Positions 1-12,279 are shown, counted from the first letter of the stretch. The stretch is DNA of 64,000 bases from Nymphaea colorata (GCF_008831285.2 NC_045140.1:9050505-9114504); one strand, 5' to 3'. Notes: a model not told the origin generated them from the sequence alone. A program made the numbers and translations.

Positions 1-1103
1 AGCAGCGGCACCTCCACTGTGATCCTTAAGCCTGCATTTAACTTGCCCTAGAAGCTGATAGACATAGAGATAAGACTGTTGTTCTTTTGTAAGCTTTTCA
101 AGAAGAAAAGTTTCACTATCAAAATCTCCCAATTCGTCGAGAGTCAAAGCAGTTCCTCTGAGAGCATCCTTATTATCTAGGAAAGACTTGAGTGCCTCCT
201 CATTCTTTAGACGTCTGGCCTAGTTACAGTCACCTCCTTGATTCTCTATGAAGACCTGCTCAAGGACCTGAAAGTTGCAACCTAGAATAGGAAAAACGAC
301 CTCAGCATCCATCAGGTACTCGACGATTTCCATGGTTGTTTCCTCAAGGAACGATCGGAATGGGAGGATATCTTCGACCGGAAGAGCAACCTTCTCCGTG
401 GCTGCCCACACAGTAGGCTTCTCTGGCCCACTGTCTCCGAGCTGGAAATATCGATTCAGCATACTATGGGCACGCACCACCTTCCCTGTTTTCTCCCAAG
501 ACTCGTCTGCCTCTTCTCCTTGATTTACATCCTTCACCAGGTTTGGAGCCTCGTCTTCTTTACCCCCTTTTTAAGTCCAAGGCAATATTGGTTGGTGGTC
601 TGGCTGCACTCTTCCTTCTTCCAGTTTTGTTTGCAATCTTCCAAAAGCCTCAAGACTCGGTCAACCAACAGCAGCATTGTCTCCTTCTCCATATCTGGCT
701 TTCAGGGAGCCCAACATGGTCCTGGAAACTGCAATCTACTCCCCTCCCCTTCCGCTTTCATGGCTAACCACCAACAATCATTGTCCAATCTCTCAACTTC
801 TTCTCCCATCTCCACAATGGAGGGCTGTTCGTTCGGCCAGATTGGCCAGAAGGTAATTCCCTTTGGGCGGCACAATTCTTGGTAGCGGTCCTTGCCCAAG
901 AAGATGAATAACTGCGTCCGCAACCATAATCTGAATCTTGCAAGGTTGCCGATGTAGTTGTCATACTCGAACGGTTTGGGCTCCAAGAGTCGGGGCTGGG
1001 GCCATATACCTGCTATCCCAGCTGCAGAAGTGTGTAATCGTTTGGAATCTCGTCAGATGGTTGAAGAGGGCGATAAATGATCGTATGTGGAAACAGCATG
1101 CTT

Positions 1104-1116
1104 GGCTCTGATACCA
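1104..1116 (-). other. Primer-binding site for initiator tRNA-Met
   Basis: The minus strand reads TGGTATCAGAGCC directly after the LTR end. This is the complement of the 3' end of plant initiator methionine tRNA, the usual primer of Copia-type elements. Confidence 0.85.
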
Positions 1117-1117
1117 T

Positions 1118-1331
1118 TGTTAGCCACTACTACTAACACAATCATCCCTTACAAGAGGAACCTGATAACACACACACCCCACCCCAATCTCCGATTCGGG
1201 TCTTCTCTTCCCAGAAGGTAAAACACTCAAAATTCATGGTGATCTTCAACTAAGGCCCTTTGACCTTATTTATGAGCACTATTGGATTGATCCCATGAGG
1301 ATCCGATCCATTCTATACCCGGTCCCTAACA
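1118..1331 (-). repeat. Copia-type LTR, 214 bp
   Basis: Both ends carry the same inverted hexamer: on the minus strand the LTR begins TGTTAGGGACC and ends GGCTAACA, the TG...CA form expected of LTRs. A TATA-like ATAAATA lies inside on the minus strand near 1270. The boundary at 1118 is fixed by the primer-binding site that starts two bases further on. Confidence 0.75.
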
Positions 1332-2328
1332 GAAGGAGTGTTTCTTTGATGCCAGTTTTTTTTTTCTTAATTTAGTCCCTACAGGTGCCATGAGAAAATC
1401 CTACCTCAGGCCTCTCATCAAAGCCAGTGGTCTTCTAAGCTCTACTATTTTTCATGTTGCAGCCTGGCAAGTCATATTACTACAACCCTAAAATTCAATG
1501 AATGGAAACATGCCCATAAATGCAATCATTATATAATTAGCCCTATATCATATCCAATAGTATTATCATGTTGAGCTTCCTGTAGGGGTAGACCTTTGTT
1601 ATATTGCTAAAGCCTTATCAATGCATGCAGCGGTATCAACTCAAGGTAAAGAATTTTTAGTTTAAGCTCCTGTACGTAGTTGAAATACCTTTAACCTGTT
1701 TTTATGCATTGGACCCACTTGATATTCAAAACAGCAGCTGCTAGTAACTGGAGCAAATAGGTGTTGTTTTGCTGACGTTGGTTTTAACTTTTAGGCCAGC
1801 ACGGGTAGGATGCCTGTGATCAAATAGTACCATACATCAATTGCTTGGTATATAGATGTTGTAACTGATCATATCCTGCATTACGGTGATTACTCCATTT
1901 TTTTTATCATCTTTAGTCCTTTTTGCATATTAATGTCTCTAAGCATTCGTTAAGTGCATATAGTTATTGTTGAGAAGCATAAAATTGCCTATGAAGCTGC
2001 TGGACATGTGTGATGCCAAACAGAAGAAGCCTGCTTGGTGGCTTGGAAATTTTGACGTCAACCGGATAGGTTTCTTTTTAGGAGAGGCAATGGTAGTAAC
2101 ATACAGCTACAAGAATGAAATAGTTTTCATTTGCATGGGGCCGCTTCTTTCATCATTTGTGCTTTCATTGAAGAAAGGAAACATAGAGAGCTGATTGATT
2201 GAAAAGTAAAACTTTAAAAGTTTCATCATTGTTGCAGTTACAGAGTCCATAGGTTGCTAGGTGGTCAAAGATCCTGATATGTTGGAACTAGACTATGAGT
2301 TATGTAGCCTTAGCGTGTCATGTTTAGT
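1332..2328. other. No recognised gene; short exon-like blocks
   Basis: This kilobase is AT-rich and has no long ORF. A few blocks look exon-like but are closed by stops: after a good acceptor, 1463-1498 (plus) reads PGKSYYYNPKIQ, faintly like the middle of a WW domain. The stretch at 1970-2020 reads EKHKIAYEAAGHV before a stop. It may be intron or a decayed gene into which the neighbouring hAT element inserted. I assign no function. Confidence 0.3.
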
Positions 2329-2423
2329 ATGTCCGACACTATGTCACATAGGTACGGATAAGGGTACGGGTACGGACCATTTTCAAAAAATTTGGGTACG
2401 GAGGTACAGCCGTACACACGGGC

Positions 2424-2455
2424 ATATATATATATATATAAATATATATATATAT
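2424..2455. repeat. (AT)n microsatellite
   Basis: An almost pure AT dinucleotide run lies inside the left subterminal part of the hAT element. Confidence 0.9.
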
Positions 2456-2573
2456 CAAAAAATTTCAAACAAAATAACATATTCACACATATATATCAAA
2501 AAATTGCAAATAGAATAAAATCATGGTCCAAAACATAGTATGGAAGTAATTAACATACAATTATACAAACATG

Positions 2574-4822
2574 TCAGCTTTCTTGATTCTCCTCAGTCGC
2601 ATCATGAAGATTAGAAGGAGCAACAGGTTCTGTAAGGTCCATGTTAAAAGCATGCAAATCATGTTCTCCATCAAGTTCCACATCAATGTCCTCTGGATTA
2701 ACATCCCAATACTTGGATGATCCTGAACTGAAAGTTGCAACAATTTCTTTTACAACATGAAGAGGTTGGAGTGGACATAAATTAAATCATGTATACATAT
2801 CAAAGATACAAAAAGAAAGAAATACCTATAATCATTTGAAGTACGTGAAAGTAAGCGTAGGTTGGAGTGGACATAAACTAAATCTTCTGCTCGCTTACTA
2901 GTTAGCTTATTTCTCTTGATGTTGTGAATTTGAGAATAAGTGCTCCAATTTCTTTCACAACATGAAGATGTTGCAGGTTGAGATAATAACTTCAGCGCAA
3001 GTTGTTGGAGATTTGGTGTCGATGCTCCAAAACACAACTACCAATTAACAGGATCTTCTTCATCTCTTGCCATTGCAGCTTGTATTGAATCATTTCTTCC
3101 ACCAGAGAAGCTCGCAAACTCATTATTTATTATCTTTAACCGATGAAAATCAGAATACAGTCTTCCCAAACATATCTCCCTATTTTTTGATATTTTTGGA
3201 TCTCAATTAGGAGGAACACGACCAGTACCTCCTGCCAACCATGTTTGTCCATAATATTTGGGATTTAAAGAGTGTGCTATACAATGCAAAAGGTTATTGC
3301 TTTTGTTCAAACTTCTTACTAAAATTCTATGCACATGATCAAAAAACTCAGAATCATCAAGTGCAACATTCTTCTTCTCATGTCTAAAAATGATGTTTTG
3401 AATTTTTTCAATCATGTTATCCCACATATTATAAACTTTATGAAGCATGGGCCCTTCTTTATCAACTTCTCTCAGCATCTGCCAAATAGGCTCTGTAAAC
3501 TGTAGAAAATATGTAACTTTATCCCACCATTCATCTTCTAAAATGCATTTTTTAATTTCTTGAGCCTTCACGTTGTCATCATTCTGATAAAACTCCCAAT
3601 CATTGTCAGTCACCATAAGTGTTAATGCATGTTTCACCTGCTTTATTCTTTTTATCATTACGATAATGGATGCAAAACGAGTCTCTGCTACCTTCAACAA
3701 TTTCAAATCAGAATGCCTATTAAATATAGCAAGAGCATTGTTGTGGTTTACAACAAAATTTCTGATGTTTCTGACATCATGCTCAAGCTCCTCAATCCAT
3801 GAACACAAGAAACTGGCATTTGGATCATCTTTTGATGGGTTGCAAATACTTTTAAGTGCTAGATTTATACTGTGTGCCACACAAGGAGTCCAGAATATGT
3901 GACTATACTTGGGATCACTTGCCAAATTCATTCCTGCTCGTTGGCAAACTGGAGTATTATCAGTAAGAAGTTGCACAACATTATCTTCACCCACTTCTTT
4001 GATGACTTCTATAAATAGCCCTTTTAAATACTCAGCATCTTTATACTCCCCAGATGCATCAACACATTTCAAGAAGATTGGTCCATCAAGCGAATAAGCA
4101 ATAAAATTTATTAGTGGCCGCCTTTGTATATCAGTCCACCCGTCAGAAACAATGGATACTCCATATTGTATCCACGAAAATTTCTTCTCTAATAATTTTT
4201 CAATGTTTGCCTTCTCTTCTGCAAGAATTACTGTTCTTAACTTCTCTGAACTCGGGGGTACATAACCACTCAAACTGCAATTAGCCAAACCTGTAACAAC
4301 ATCTTTCCAATAAGGACTTCTGGCTACATTAAAAGGAAGTGAACTTGCAAAAAAGAACCTTCCGATCCTTCTATACATCTCTGCCCTTCCCATATTATTG
4401 AATGCTTGTGCTAATGTTTTTCTTTTCTTTGAAGGATCTTCACCTCCTTCAGTAGCATAAAGAGGAACAGACACACTTGATCTGGATGAAGATTTCTTCG
4501 TCTCAGCTGCATCTTGTTCTTTTTTGAATATCTTGATCTCCTCGTTGGTAACTTTTGGGCATGGTCTAATTCCAACGCTAGAAATATGCAACAAATGTGC
4601 CTTGCAACGTGTATAAGAGCCCGTGAACATCATATCACAAAATTTGCAAGAAAACATTACATTCCCACCACCACCTGGTCCTTTTGATAGTTTCTTCACA
4701 TAGCGCCAAAGAGGCTGAGATGGATTATCCTTCTCTACTATAGCGGTATTAACACTATCACTGCTGCTTTCTAGATTCCCACTTCCTGTAGGAGGCAGTA
4801 TTTCTTTTCCTTTATCAGCCAT
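2574..4822 (-). pseudogene. hAT transposase (BED finger, DUF659, hAT dimerisation domain), two in-frame stops
   Basis: The ORF starts at 4822 (MADKGKEILPP). From the N-terminus it has a BED-type zinc finger (about residues 39-95, CKFC pair then H and C ligands) and a DUF659/RNase H-like core with SDGWTD and TDNTPV, followed by a W-PC-AH-NL block. The C-terminal dimerisation domain (CCERNWS, 3037-2826) is in the same frame but is cut off by a TGA at 3203-3205 and a TAG at 3038-3040. A probable intron (2825-2728, GT...AG) then leads to a short acidic last exon ending at 2574. The catalytic acidic residues remain, so loss of function seems due mainly to the two stops. In life it would cut and paste the surrounding element in the nucleus. 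Confidence 0.85.
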
Positions 4823-5778
4823 TACAACTTATGTCTGAACAGAACCTAGCAAATGAGCTGCAACTGCAACACATAACCAATAAAAACAGGGATCATTCTA
4901 AATAGATGAATCCTCTCATGAAACGATATATCACAGTACAACGGCTCTACATGCAGCACTCATTCAGTACAACGGCATGAGTGCAACACTCATTCACATG
5001 CCCTGCTGGCAAATGCAATCCACATTCAACAATATTCTAAGACAGTGAAGAATGAAAAGGCCTCATATTCTAAGACAGTGAAGAATGAAAAGGAGGCCTC
5101 TATCATATTCTCTGATCTCTGGCTTACCAGGAAGAAGATCAAGTTTATTATGAAAACACACAAAAAAGCTGCAAATCACATTGACACATACAAATAAACA
5201 CACAAAACACATGAGGAAGCGGCTGGGCTATAAATCGTCGGCTAGCCTCTCGGCTAGAGAGGGAGAGAGATTTGAAACCCTCTCGGGTAGAGAAAGGGCG
5301 AGCTAGAGGGAGGGGTGTTGGGTTTTCACTTTCAGGCGATGAGTTTTCTGCACACACAACCCGTCGCCGGCGGTGAAAGCAGGGGTGGAGCCGATGAAAA
5401 TGAAAACAAAAAATGAAAAAAACGTCACAGTCACCTCCTTCCGTCGCTGCTGCCGTCGCCGTTCCGCCCTGCGTTCGCCGCCCCTGCCGTCGCCTGTCGC
5501 CGCTGCTTCGTTGCCGGAGAGAGACGAGAGGTAAAGAGTCGTAAAGACAGAAACGAAAGGGTTTCGTTTTACTTTTTTTTTTTTTTAACGTCAAAATGAT
5601 TTTTAACGTTAAAATGAAATAAACGTTTAAAAAAATGGACAAAATTGGACTCGGTCAATGTTGACCGTGTCCAATTTTGGATGGATACGGCCTCCGGTAC
5701 GGTCAATGCGTACCGGAGCCGTACCCAGCCCCATACCGGTTACCGGTACCGGTACCCGTGTATCATAGACTCCGACAT

Positions 5779-8142
5779 TAATTCCTTAACCACTGAACGT
5801 CAAAATTTTTCTTTTAGACTGTTTATTGGAGAACACTCATGACAGTTCACATCTTACCTGGGTTTTAACAAGGAAATCTGAACTTGATCTTTGCAGGGTT
5901 GCAGGACAAAGTTTCAACAAATTCTCTTTGATGGAGGCATTGCACCGGAAGTGACCATAGTTTGAGGTAAAGCATGATTTTTTACTTTATTTGTTCATGC
6001 CTTCACAAGAATTGTTTTTTTTTTTGTCCATAGGCTTTTACTGTTTCTCAAGGCATAAAAACTCCAGGGAATTTAAAGAAGATAACTACTGTCGCAGACT
6101 TTTGAAATGTCATATATTCTGAAAATTATCATATTCTTACAGCAATCATGATTGTAAAACAATGTTAGTCTATGAATACTTTTATATTCTGCCTTTGCGG
6201 CTCTGCCATTGTGAAATTCAAAAGCTTTTCACATGCTGCAAGATTTTCTTGTTGGGAAATTTCTTGAGAAAGCTGTCCAGACGTTGCAAAATTTTCCTTA
6301 CTACAAGAATTTTTCAAGAACGAGATTCACAATAATATGCTTTGCAATATGGGTCGTAGCAACATCTGCATTTCTTGGTAAAAATTGATAGTTTGTGTAT
6401 CAGCTTTACCTTTTTCTTTTGTGACACGCAAGCTGCATTAAGACAAATCCCTATGATATCATGCCAATTAAAGACACCAGATATCAAACTTTTGACTGGT
6501 TGACAAGTTTCCAGGCACTCCTGATCAAGAAGCAATATATGGAAAAGGGAAGGGTGATGCAACTGGCCCGGTCAGGGTTTTGCATATTCAGGTAGGTCGG
6601 CTATATGAATCTCATAGCCCCTTTTTTCTTTGTAGGTGTAACCGGCGCTAATCTCTGGTGGGCTAAGATGAGCTTTTCCACTCGTAGAACCTTTTTTGTG
6701 GGGGACTGCTCTTAGCAGTGCCCAATTTTGACTGGGATCAGGACAGTTTGCATTGCCAGCCGCTTTATATGCTTCTTTTTTTTTTTTCTCTAAATTCTGG
6801 AACCTTTGGCATTTGTGCCTAAAGTTTTGTTGTTAATGAGGTTATGACTGTAAGGTTCTTGGGCAAATATATTGTGGGACATACTTTCGTTATTTAATCT
6901 ATAAATTATATTTCCTAGATCCTATAAGTTGTGGTTCGCTTAATTATAGGCATTGAGGAGCATGCATGATGTATTCAGATTCAAAGTACAATTGGTTTTG
7001 AATGTGTAAAACCCAGTGTTGGATTTGCTTAACTGGATAGGAATAGGAATCAGTCCTAATCTGGATCGCTGTCTCGATCCGGCTATATTCCAGATCTAAA
7101 CACAGGATTTTAACTACTTGGATCGGTTTTAATTACAATTATAAAAGCTTGACCTTGATCGAACCTTGAACCCAAAAAGGATGGACTTTCATTCTTGTTC
7201 AGACTAGGATAAATCTATTTCTTCTCTACCTATACCTCTCCATGCTTGTTTGTGAGAAAGACACTGAACCTTGTGTACTGATATAGATGTTTATGTTGGG
7301 GAGATTCTAATCATGTACATGCATATGTTACAGTATATGTCCACGTCAAATTCCTAGCCGAATAGATGGATCTTTCTGGCGAGTTCTGTGCATTTGCAAC
7401 TCGATTGACTTAAAATATGGCACTGGATCGAGACATGAAGGTTTGCTGAACCTTTCCTTTAGTCCATAAATCATCTGATCGCATCTGAATCGAGTTAGGC
7501 GATCCCAGTAAAGCAAAACCTATTTACTTGAACTTCAGATATGTAGTGAAGGGGGCAGTCAACTTGACAATATCAGAGTATTTTTTTTTTTTTTTTTATG
7601 CCAGAGTTCAAATCCAATAAGCCAGAAACGAAATGCTCAGTTTCTTTAAAATCTGGATCACCAAACATTAACCACTTACATCCCAACTAACATGCAGATG
7701 CTGCTTCTTGAGATAAGAAGCTCTTTTTTCTTCAGTGAAGGTGGGCAAGGAGGATCATTCAGACATCCTTGGTTTACGCAGGCCTCATATTGAACTCTGG
7801 ACTTCCTTCTAGTTGAAAGTCTTAAGCTTAATTCCCTAACAAGATGTTCTCCTGGCTTTCACTGGTTCCCTGTATGTGCAAGTCGGAGTTCATTTTCTAA
7901 TTCTACTTACCAATACGAATTAAATGATGAGTTGGATAAGTGGATGTATGCACCATCAATTGAACATTTTAATTTAGGAATCTGCAGTGCATCTAAATCA
8001 AATGTGAATTTGCAGGAAGAAGCATCAAAACAGGTCCATTAATCCAGCTAATATACACTTCCAACATAATATGTCCATCCCCTCAGGCACATGAAACATC
8101 CAAAGCCCACCCACCCAACAAAGTAGAAGAGACTTCAGAACT
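5779..8142. other. Intergenic or intronic sequence, exon-like blocks at 5893-5960 and 6508-6591 (plus)
   Basis: There is no long ORF. Two plus-strand blocks have splice-like edges. 5897-5962 follows TTTGCAG and reads GCRTKFQQILFDGGIAPEV before a stop. 6508-6591 is open for 28 codons (FPGTPDQEAIYGKGKGD...) and ends in CAG|GTAGGT, a strong donor. They may be exons of a gene interrupted by the hAT element, or of a pseudogene; I do not recognise the protein. From 6650 to 8142, downstream of psaL, I see only AT-rich sequence with poly-T runs (6777-6790, 7581-7598). Confidence 0.3.
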
Positions 8143-8847
8143 TCACTTGATGTAGTAGGGGAGGTCAAGAACATAGAGGAGGAAGTAGGCCCAGATGACA
8201 CCAGAGATGCCTCCAAAGAAGAACCCACCCGAGAAGGCAGCCCAGCCATCTGCAGTAAAAAGCTTGTCTGCTTCCTTCTTCCTTCCGGTCAAGGTGAGCG
8301 TCGGCCCCGTAGATGGCTCACCGTCATTGAATGATGCAACTCCATACATGGTCAGGCAGATGGAAAGGATCACAACCAGCCCACCAGCAGCCAAAGACCC
8401 AGCAGATCCAGCATAGATAGTGTTTCTCAATGGACCGGTCTTGACAAAGGGTCCAACCAGGAGGTAGCCATGGGCTAGGCCGACCTCAATCCCACGGAGA
8501 AGTGGGCTCACGGCAGTCCGGTAGGCGGGCAGGTTGGAGAGGTACCAGGCTATGAGAGGGCTGGAAGTGATGGGAGTCTCTAGACTTCCGATGAAGGGAT
8601 CGCCATTGAGTGGCTCTATCACTTGGTATGGCTGCAACCGGTGAAACAATAACTCGTCAAGTAGAAAAAACTCTTTTCTTTGTCTATAAATTGGTGTCAA
8701 TTTAGTACATCACAGACGTGTATATGAATATAAAAGAAATGCATAGGTGCCAAATCCTTAAGTGTTAAACCTCAAAAGTCAAAAAGGATCTTAAAAAAAA
8801 GTTGTGAATTAATATTAGATGACCAAAAAATGTCTCTCTCTCTTTCC

Positions 8848-8889
<42 letters not shown>

Positions 8890-9611
8890 TATATTTCACC
8901 TTTGCTCTCGACTGTTGAAGTGGAAAAAAAGAATAGTTAATGTTGTTCTTTAGGCACCTGCCTCTGTTTGTGTGGACCTGCATGTGTGCATGTGCACATC
9001 TACCTATGTGTGGCCGTGTGGGGTGTGTGTATAGATAACCCGTAAGGAGAAATCCTTCTCGCCTCTGATAGCAGACTATCCATGTAATGTATCGGATGGA
9101 GCTCAAGAGAGGATTTCAAGTTATATATATAGGTCAAATCACAGTCAGAGCCGAGATATCCAGCTGAAATGCTCATCACACCACTCTCAGGCTAAGCACC
9201 CGATATTCTCAGAATAGGCAACGTTAAGAAGCAGTTCCTAGTTCTTTAATTTCGCATTACAGATATATTCTTGATCCGGAAGAGTGATCAGATTTATAAC
9301 GGGATAATTCAGGCACTTCTACTGAAACCGACACCGAATTACCAGAATTCCAGTTCGGCCGACGGGAAACTGCCGTCGAGCCAAACTCGTCAGTCCAGGA
9401 AAGGTCAGTGGCAGACTTGTCATTGTGCAGCAAGAGACCTTACCTTGTCGGTCTGCACGGCTCTGACGGTGAAGGTGGTAGACGTTCTCCTGGACGGCAA
9501 GACTCTGAGGGGAATCCCTGAGATGCCCTTGGGAGCAAGAAGACCTCTGGTAGCGATCCTTCCCTTGAATTGGCCGACGATGGCCGGAGTCGATGCCACG
9601 GACGTCGCCAT
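8143..9611 (-). CDS. psaL: Photosystem I reaction centre subunit XI (PsaL), two exons
   Basis: PsaL is a nuclear-encoded thylakoid membrane subunit of photosystem I. It forms the docking side for light-harvesting complex II with PsaH and PsaO (known for the family). Exon 1 is 9611-9444 (56 codons) and exon 2 is 8631-8143 (162 codons plus TGA), joined in phase 0 at AAG|GTAAGG and TTGCAG|CCA. The 218-residue product has the usual length. Residues 1-50 are a Ser/Arg/Thr-rich chloroplast transit peptide ([10 protein letters not shown]...) with likely cleavage near FTVRA. The mature part shows the family blocks [54 protein letters not shown] and FFFGGISGV, three hydrophobic helices, and the C-terminus [10 protein letters not shown]. 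The start has a good context (GGCAATGGC). No stop, frameshift or missing block is seen; it is the only gene here that looks fully intact. Confidence 0.97.
8632..9443 (-). other. psaL intron
   Basis: An 812-bp intron in phase 0, with donor GTAAGG at the exon 1 side and acceptor TTGCAG at the exon 2 side. It holds an AT/TG microsatellite but no recognisable element insertion. Confidence 0.9.
8848..8889. repeat. Compound (AT)n(GT)n microsatellite in the psaL intron
   Basis: An AT run passes directly into a GT run. It lies within the psaL intron and is likely variable in length. Confidence 0.9.
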
Positions 9612-9700
9612 TGCCGCTTTCCTTGTTTCTCTTCTTCTTCCTCCTCCTTTAACTTTCTGGCTATAACGAGAGATGAGGAGAAATAAAAAGAAAATAGAGA

Positions 9701-9710
9701 ATATAAATTT
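9701..9710 (-). promoter_or_regulatory. Possible psaL core promoter: weak TATA-like site and pyrimidine patch
   Basis: About 95 bases before the psaL start codon the minus strand reads AAATTTATAT. A long pyrimidine-rich stretch (about 9700-9670, then CT-rich to the ATG) follows. Many plant photosystem genes use weak or no TATA boxes with pyrimidine patches, so the site is only a candidate. Confidence 0.35.
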
Positions 9711-9790
9711 TGAAGGAGAAAACGAACGGCAATGGATGAGGTGTCAAGATGGCGAATCCCAATTGGACGAACTGCAACCCCCAGGGAACT

Positions 9791-9801
9791 CTTATCTTAT
9801 C
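9791..9801 (-). promoter_or_regulatory. Tandem I-box (GATAAG) upstream of psaL
   Basis: The minus strand reads GATAAGATAAG, two overlapping I-box motifs, about 185 bases before the psaL ATG. I-boxes are known light-response elements of plant photosynthesis genes. A CCAATTGG sequence lies between them and the start (about 9758-9765). No G-box was seen in the same stretch. Confidence 0.6.
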
Positions 9802-12100
9802 TCCAGTGATGATTTACCCGAATTACCCTTTGACTTAAAGTCAAGGACGGAAAACTGGCTCGTGAATTTCCGCCTTGGATATTGAGAATCAATTACTAGC
9901 ATCTCGTGCTGCCACTTGTGAAGCAGACAAAGGCCGGTTCGAACATTGCGCTGGACTTCGCTTCATCGAGCCCAGCTTGGCTCATTGGCCAGATTAGAAA
10001 TGAGTTCATGGGGAAATTTTTCCCTGGTTGTTAATGGTGGAAAATGATAAGAGTATGTTGTTCAAACCAACCAAAATGTGTTTACGTGTGTGTGTGTTTA
10101 TGTCTGTGCGCGTGGCGGCGTGAGTGCGTGTGTACGTTTTTAGATTGTGGATCGCCAGATCTTGAGCTTTGGATCGTGTAAGAGTGGAATCTAGTCTTAA
10201 GTTTTGTTTTTTCTTGCCAATAAACGGTTGCACGCACATTGGCAAGTTCAGTGTATGTATTGCGGGATATTTAATGTGGCTTAAGGATGGGTGTTGGGTG
10301 TTGTGTCTCTCCTCTGTCTGTCTCTCTCTCTCTTTATATATATATATATATTATTACAAAATCATTTTTTTTCAAAATATATAAAAATTAATTTAAATAA
10401 AATTCTCAACATATTTTAAAAGACTAGTTAAAAACACGCATGGGACTCTTGAATCAGCCACGGGAATCGAGTTAGTTTATCACCGATTCACCAATCCTAT
10501 TAAAACGCTAATTGCTTATACAAATACAATGGAAGACATGTTTTTGGCTAGCGTATAAGGAAATCCAAGCAAGCATGAGGAAAGCAGCTTTTAATGCAGA
10601 AACGTGGTAATATAACTCGATGGTGCAGTTGCAAGTTTGGGCTGATTGAACGCATGTTCGGTCCAAACACATGACCTCCTAGCATCCGGAGCTGTTTATA
10701 TGTGCTGGTTGGTGCACAATTTTTTTTTGCACAGCACAATTAATGACCAAAATGCCCCTGATTAATAAAAAATTATAGGGACAAAAAAGAAAATAAAAAA
10801 GGGTCAATAATTAGTAGAACACCTCACTCCTACCCTGTTTCATTGGGCATAAATGTCCTGCATGCACCGAATGGCGCACACAACTCTCTCCTCCTAGCAT
10901 AAGGCTCGAAGCGCTGGATGGGCCAATGTGTTCTACCTCTTCCTAGAACATGCAGGAATTAGAGAACAAGATGTTCCCCAATTGTATAGATAGGTGTAGA
11001 GTTGTAGACAACTGCCCATGGACCCACACATACGAGCCCATTCTCAATAGTGGGCAGGGTCCAACTATACGGGGCTCTACTTCATCTTTTATCAAGTGAT
11101 GGGTAGTGTAACCAGTCGGGTTGTGTGGCATGCATTAACTACTTACTAGGTTCCATTATAAAATGTGTTATCCCTGTCACGGGCTGACAACTTCAGTCCG
11201 TGCGGAATGACAAGAACCTATTTACCGTCAGTCTTCAAACCATCGAAAATGGGCGCAAAGATCGTTTTGAAAAGCAAAGTGCATAAAGAAAGCAGTGTGA
11301 ATAAAGAAATCTCACAATGTATTTCTCTTGAAAATCTTTGTACATCACGAGAGAGGTAAGAAAGGAGAATAATCTCAACTTGTTTACATAGGGTTGGCCG
11401 AAGCCGCATACAAGGATTCAAATGCAGACCACCCAAAACACAGAATCCCCAAACATGACACTTAGACCGGTGGGAGGGTACTCCCTTACAAGTGAACAAG
11501 CATAAGCAAAGGAAGTACATAGCAAAGCAAAAGACTATAGAGACTCTAAATATAGGAGAACAATCCCAATAGTATTGAAAATTGTTGATTTGACTTGAGG
11601 TTTGCCATGCTTGATGTTAATGTGACCAGGTCTTCGCCCTTGTCACCTCCTCTTTTTTGTCATTCATCACTTTTTTCGAGGCATGACATGCATCTTATAA
11701 CTAGAAGCAAACACTCACTCAGTAATTATTGCTGACAAAACCACCTCAATCGGTTGGATAAGGAAAATTTTTTGAAATCCACATAAATAATCACATATGG
11801 TTCAGCGCTGGAAAATGACATCCAATGTTGTTACATTAATCTCCGAGCAGGACATTCGATTCTTACCAAATTCAAATATCTGAATTTATAAGTTTTACTA
11901 GTTATAAAAAGCCAATGCTGCTTGGACCTGCACACCTACCATATGTACAACATTCAAATTTGAATGCATCAAAATTTTCATTCCAAGATTGTTATGGGAT
12001 TAGATTTCATGATTTCTAGTCTTAAAAATTGGATTTAGATATGTCCTGGTTTTTAATTTAAATGTTAATGCATAACTTTCCAATCTATTAAACAAAACAG
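9802..12100. other. Intergenic region, no gene recognised
   Basis: The sequence is AT-rich with short ORFs only, none resembling a known family. It contains a CT/AT microsatellite. 11165-11700 has the look of an old LTR remnant (a CACGGGCTGACAAC block and blocks of short direct similarity), but no paired repeat or PBS was found, so this stays a guess. Confidence 0.4.
10317..10353. repeat. (CT)n(AT)n microsatellite
   Basis: A TCTCTC run passes directly into a TATATA run. Confidence 0.85.
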
Positions 12101-12279
12101 TTGTGGGAGAACGTACCTCAAATCACTAGACATCCCTAATACTAGTTAGGGCAGGTCTCTTGGTGCATTTCTTTGCATAGTCAGATAGAAGTACACCCAA
12201 CACCAACTTTCAAAAGCACCTAGAATCAACAATGAATTGGATATATAAGATGCAAATGCCATTAGGCAAACAAAACAGG

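Larger units (their letters stand above)
1..1331 (-). mobile_element. Copia-type LTR retrotransposon, 5' end only (LTR, PBS, start of internal region)
   Basis: On the minus strand an LTR (1331-1118) is followed at once by a primer-binding site and then by about 1.1 kb of internal sequence running off the left edge of the window. The internal part has only short open stretches (minus 986-702 and 537-220). I do not recognise a gag domain in them, so it may be a decayed gag or a non-autonomous element. The short LTR and the initiator-Met primer fit Copia-type elements. The second LTR would lie outside the window, so no target duplication can be tested. Confidence 0.7.
2329..5778 (-). mobile_element. 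hAT-superfamily DNA transposon
   Basis: The element has imperfect terminal inverted repeats. The left end reads ATGTCCGACACTATG; the right end read inward on the minus strand is ATGTCGGAGTCTATG. Behind both ends lie clusters of GGTACGG/GTACCGG motifs (2351-2412 and 5688-5757), the sort of subterminal repeats hAT transposases bind. The transposase gene lies on the minus strand. A GC-rich region (about 5340-5540) behind its start probably acts as leader or promoter. No clean 8-bp target duplication is visible, so the outer ends may be off by a few bases. Confidence 0.8.

Noticed and set aside
1463-1498. WW-domain-like PGKSYYYNPK
   Set aside because: Only about ten residues fit, there is no second Trp, and a stop follows; kept only as a remark in the spacer entry.
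1970-2020. FtsH-like HEAGH motif (IAYEAAGHV)
   Set aside because: The key His is absent and a stop follows at once; too short to support a protease call.
5148-5642. 164-codon ORF upstream of the hAT transposase
   Set aside because: Composition is Arg/Ser/Phe-rich from GC-rich leader and poly-T sequence; no homology recognised.
9925-9950. GGTTCGAAC, like a tRNA T-loop
   Set aside because: No acceptor stem or A-box at the right distance; no tRNA fold found.
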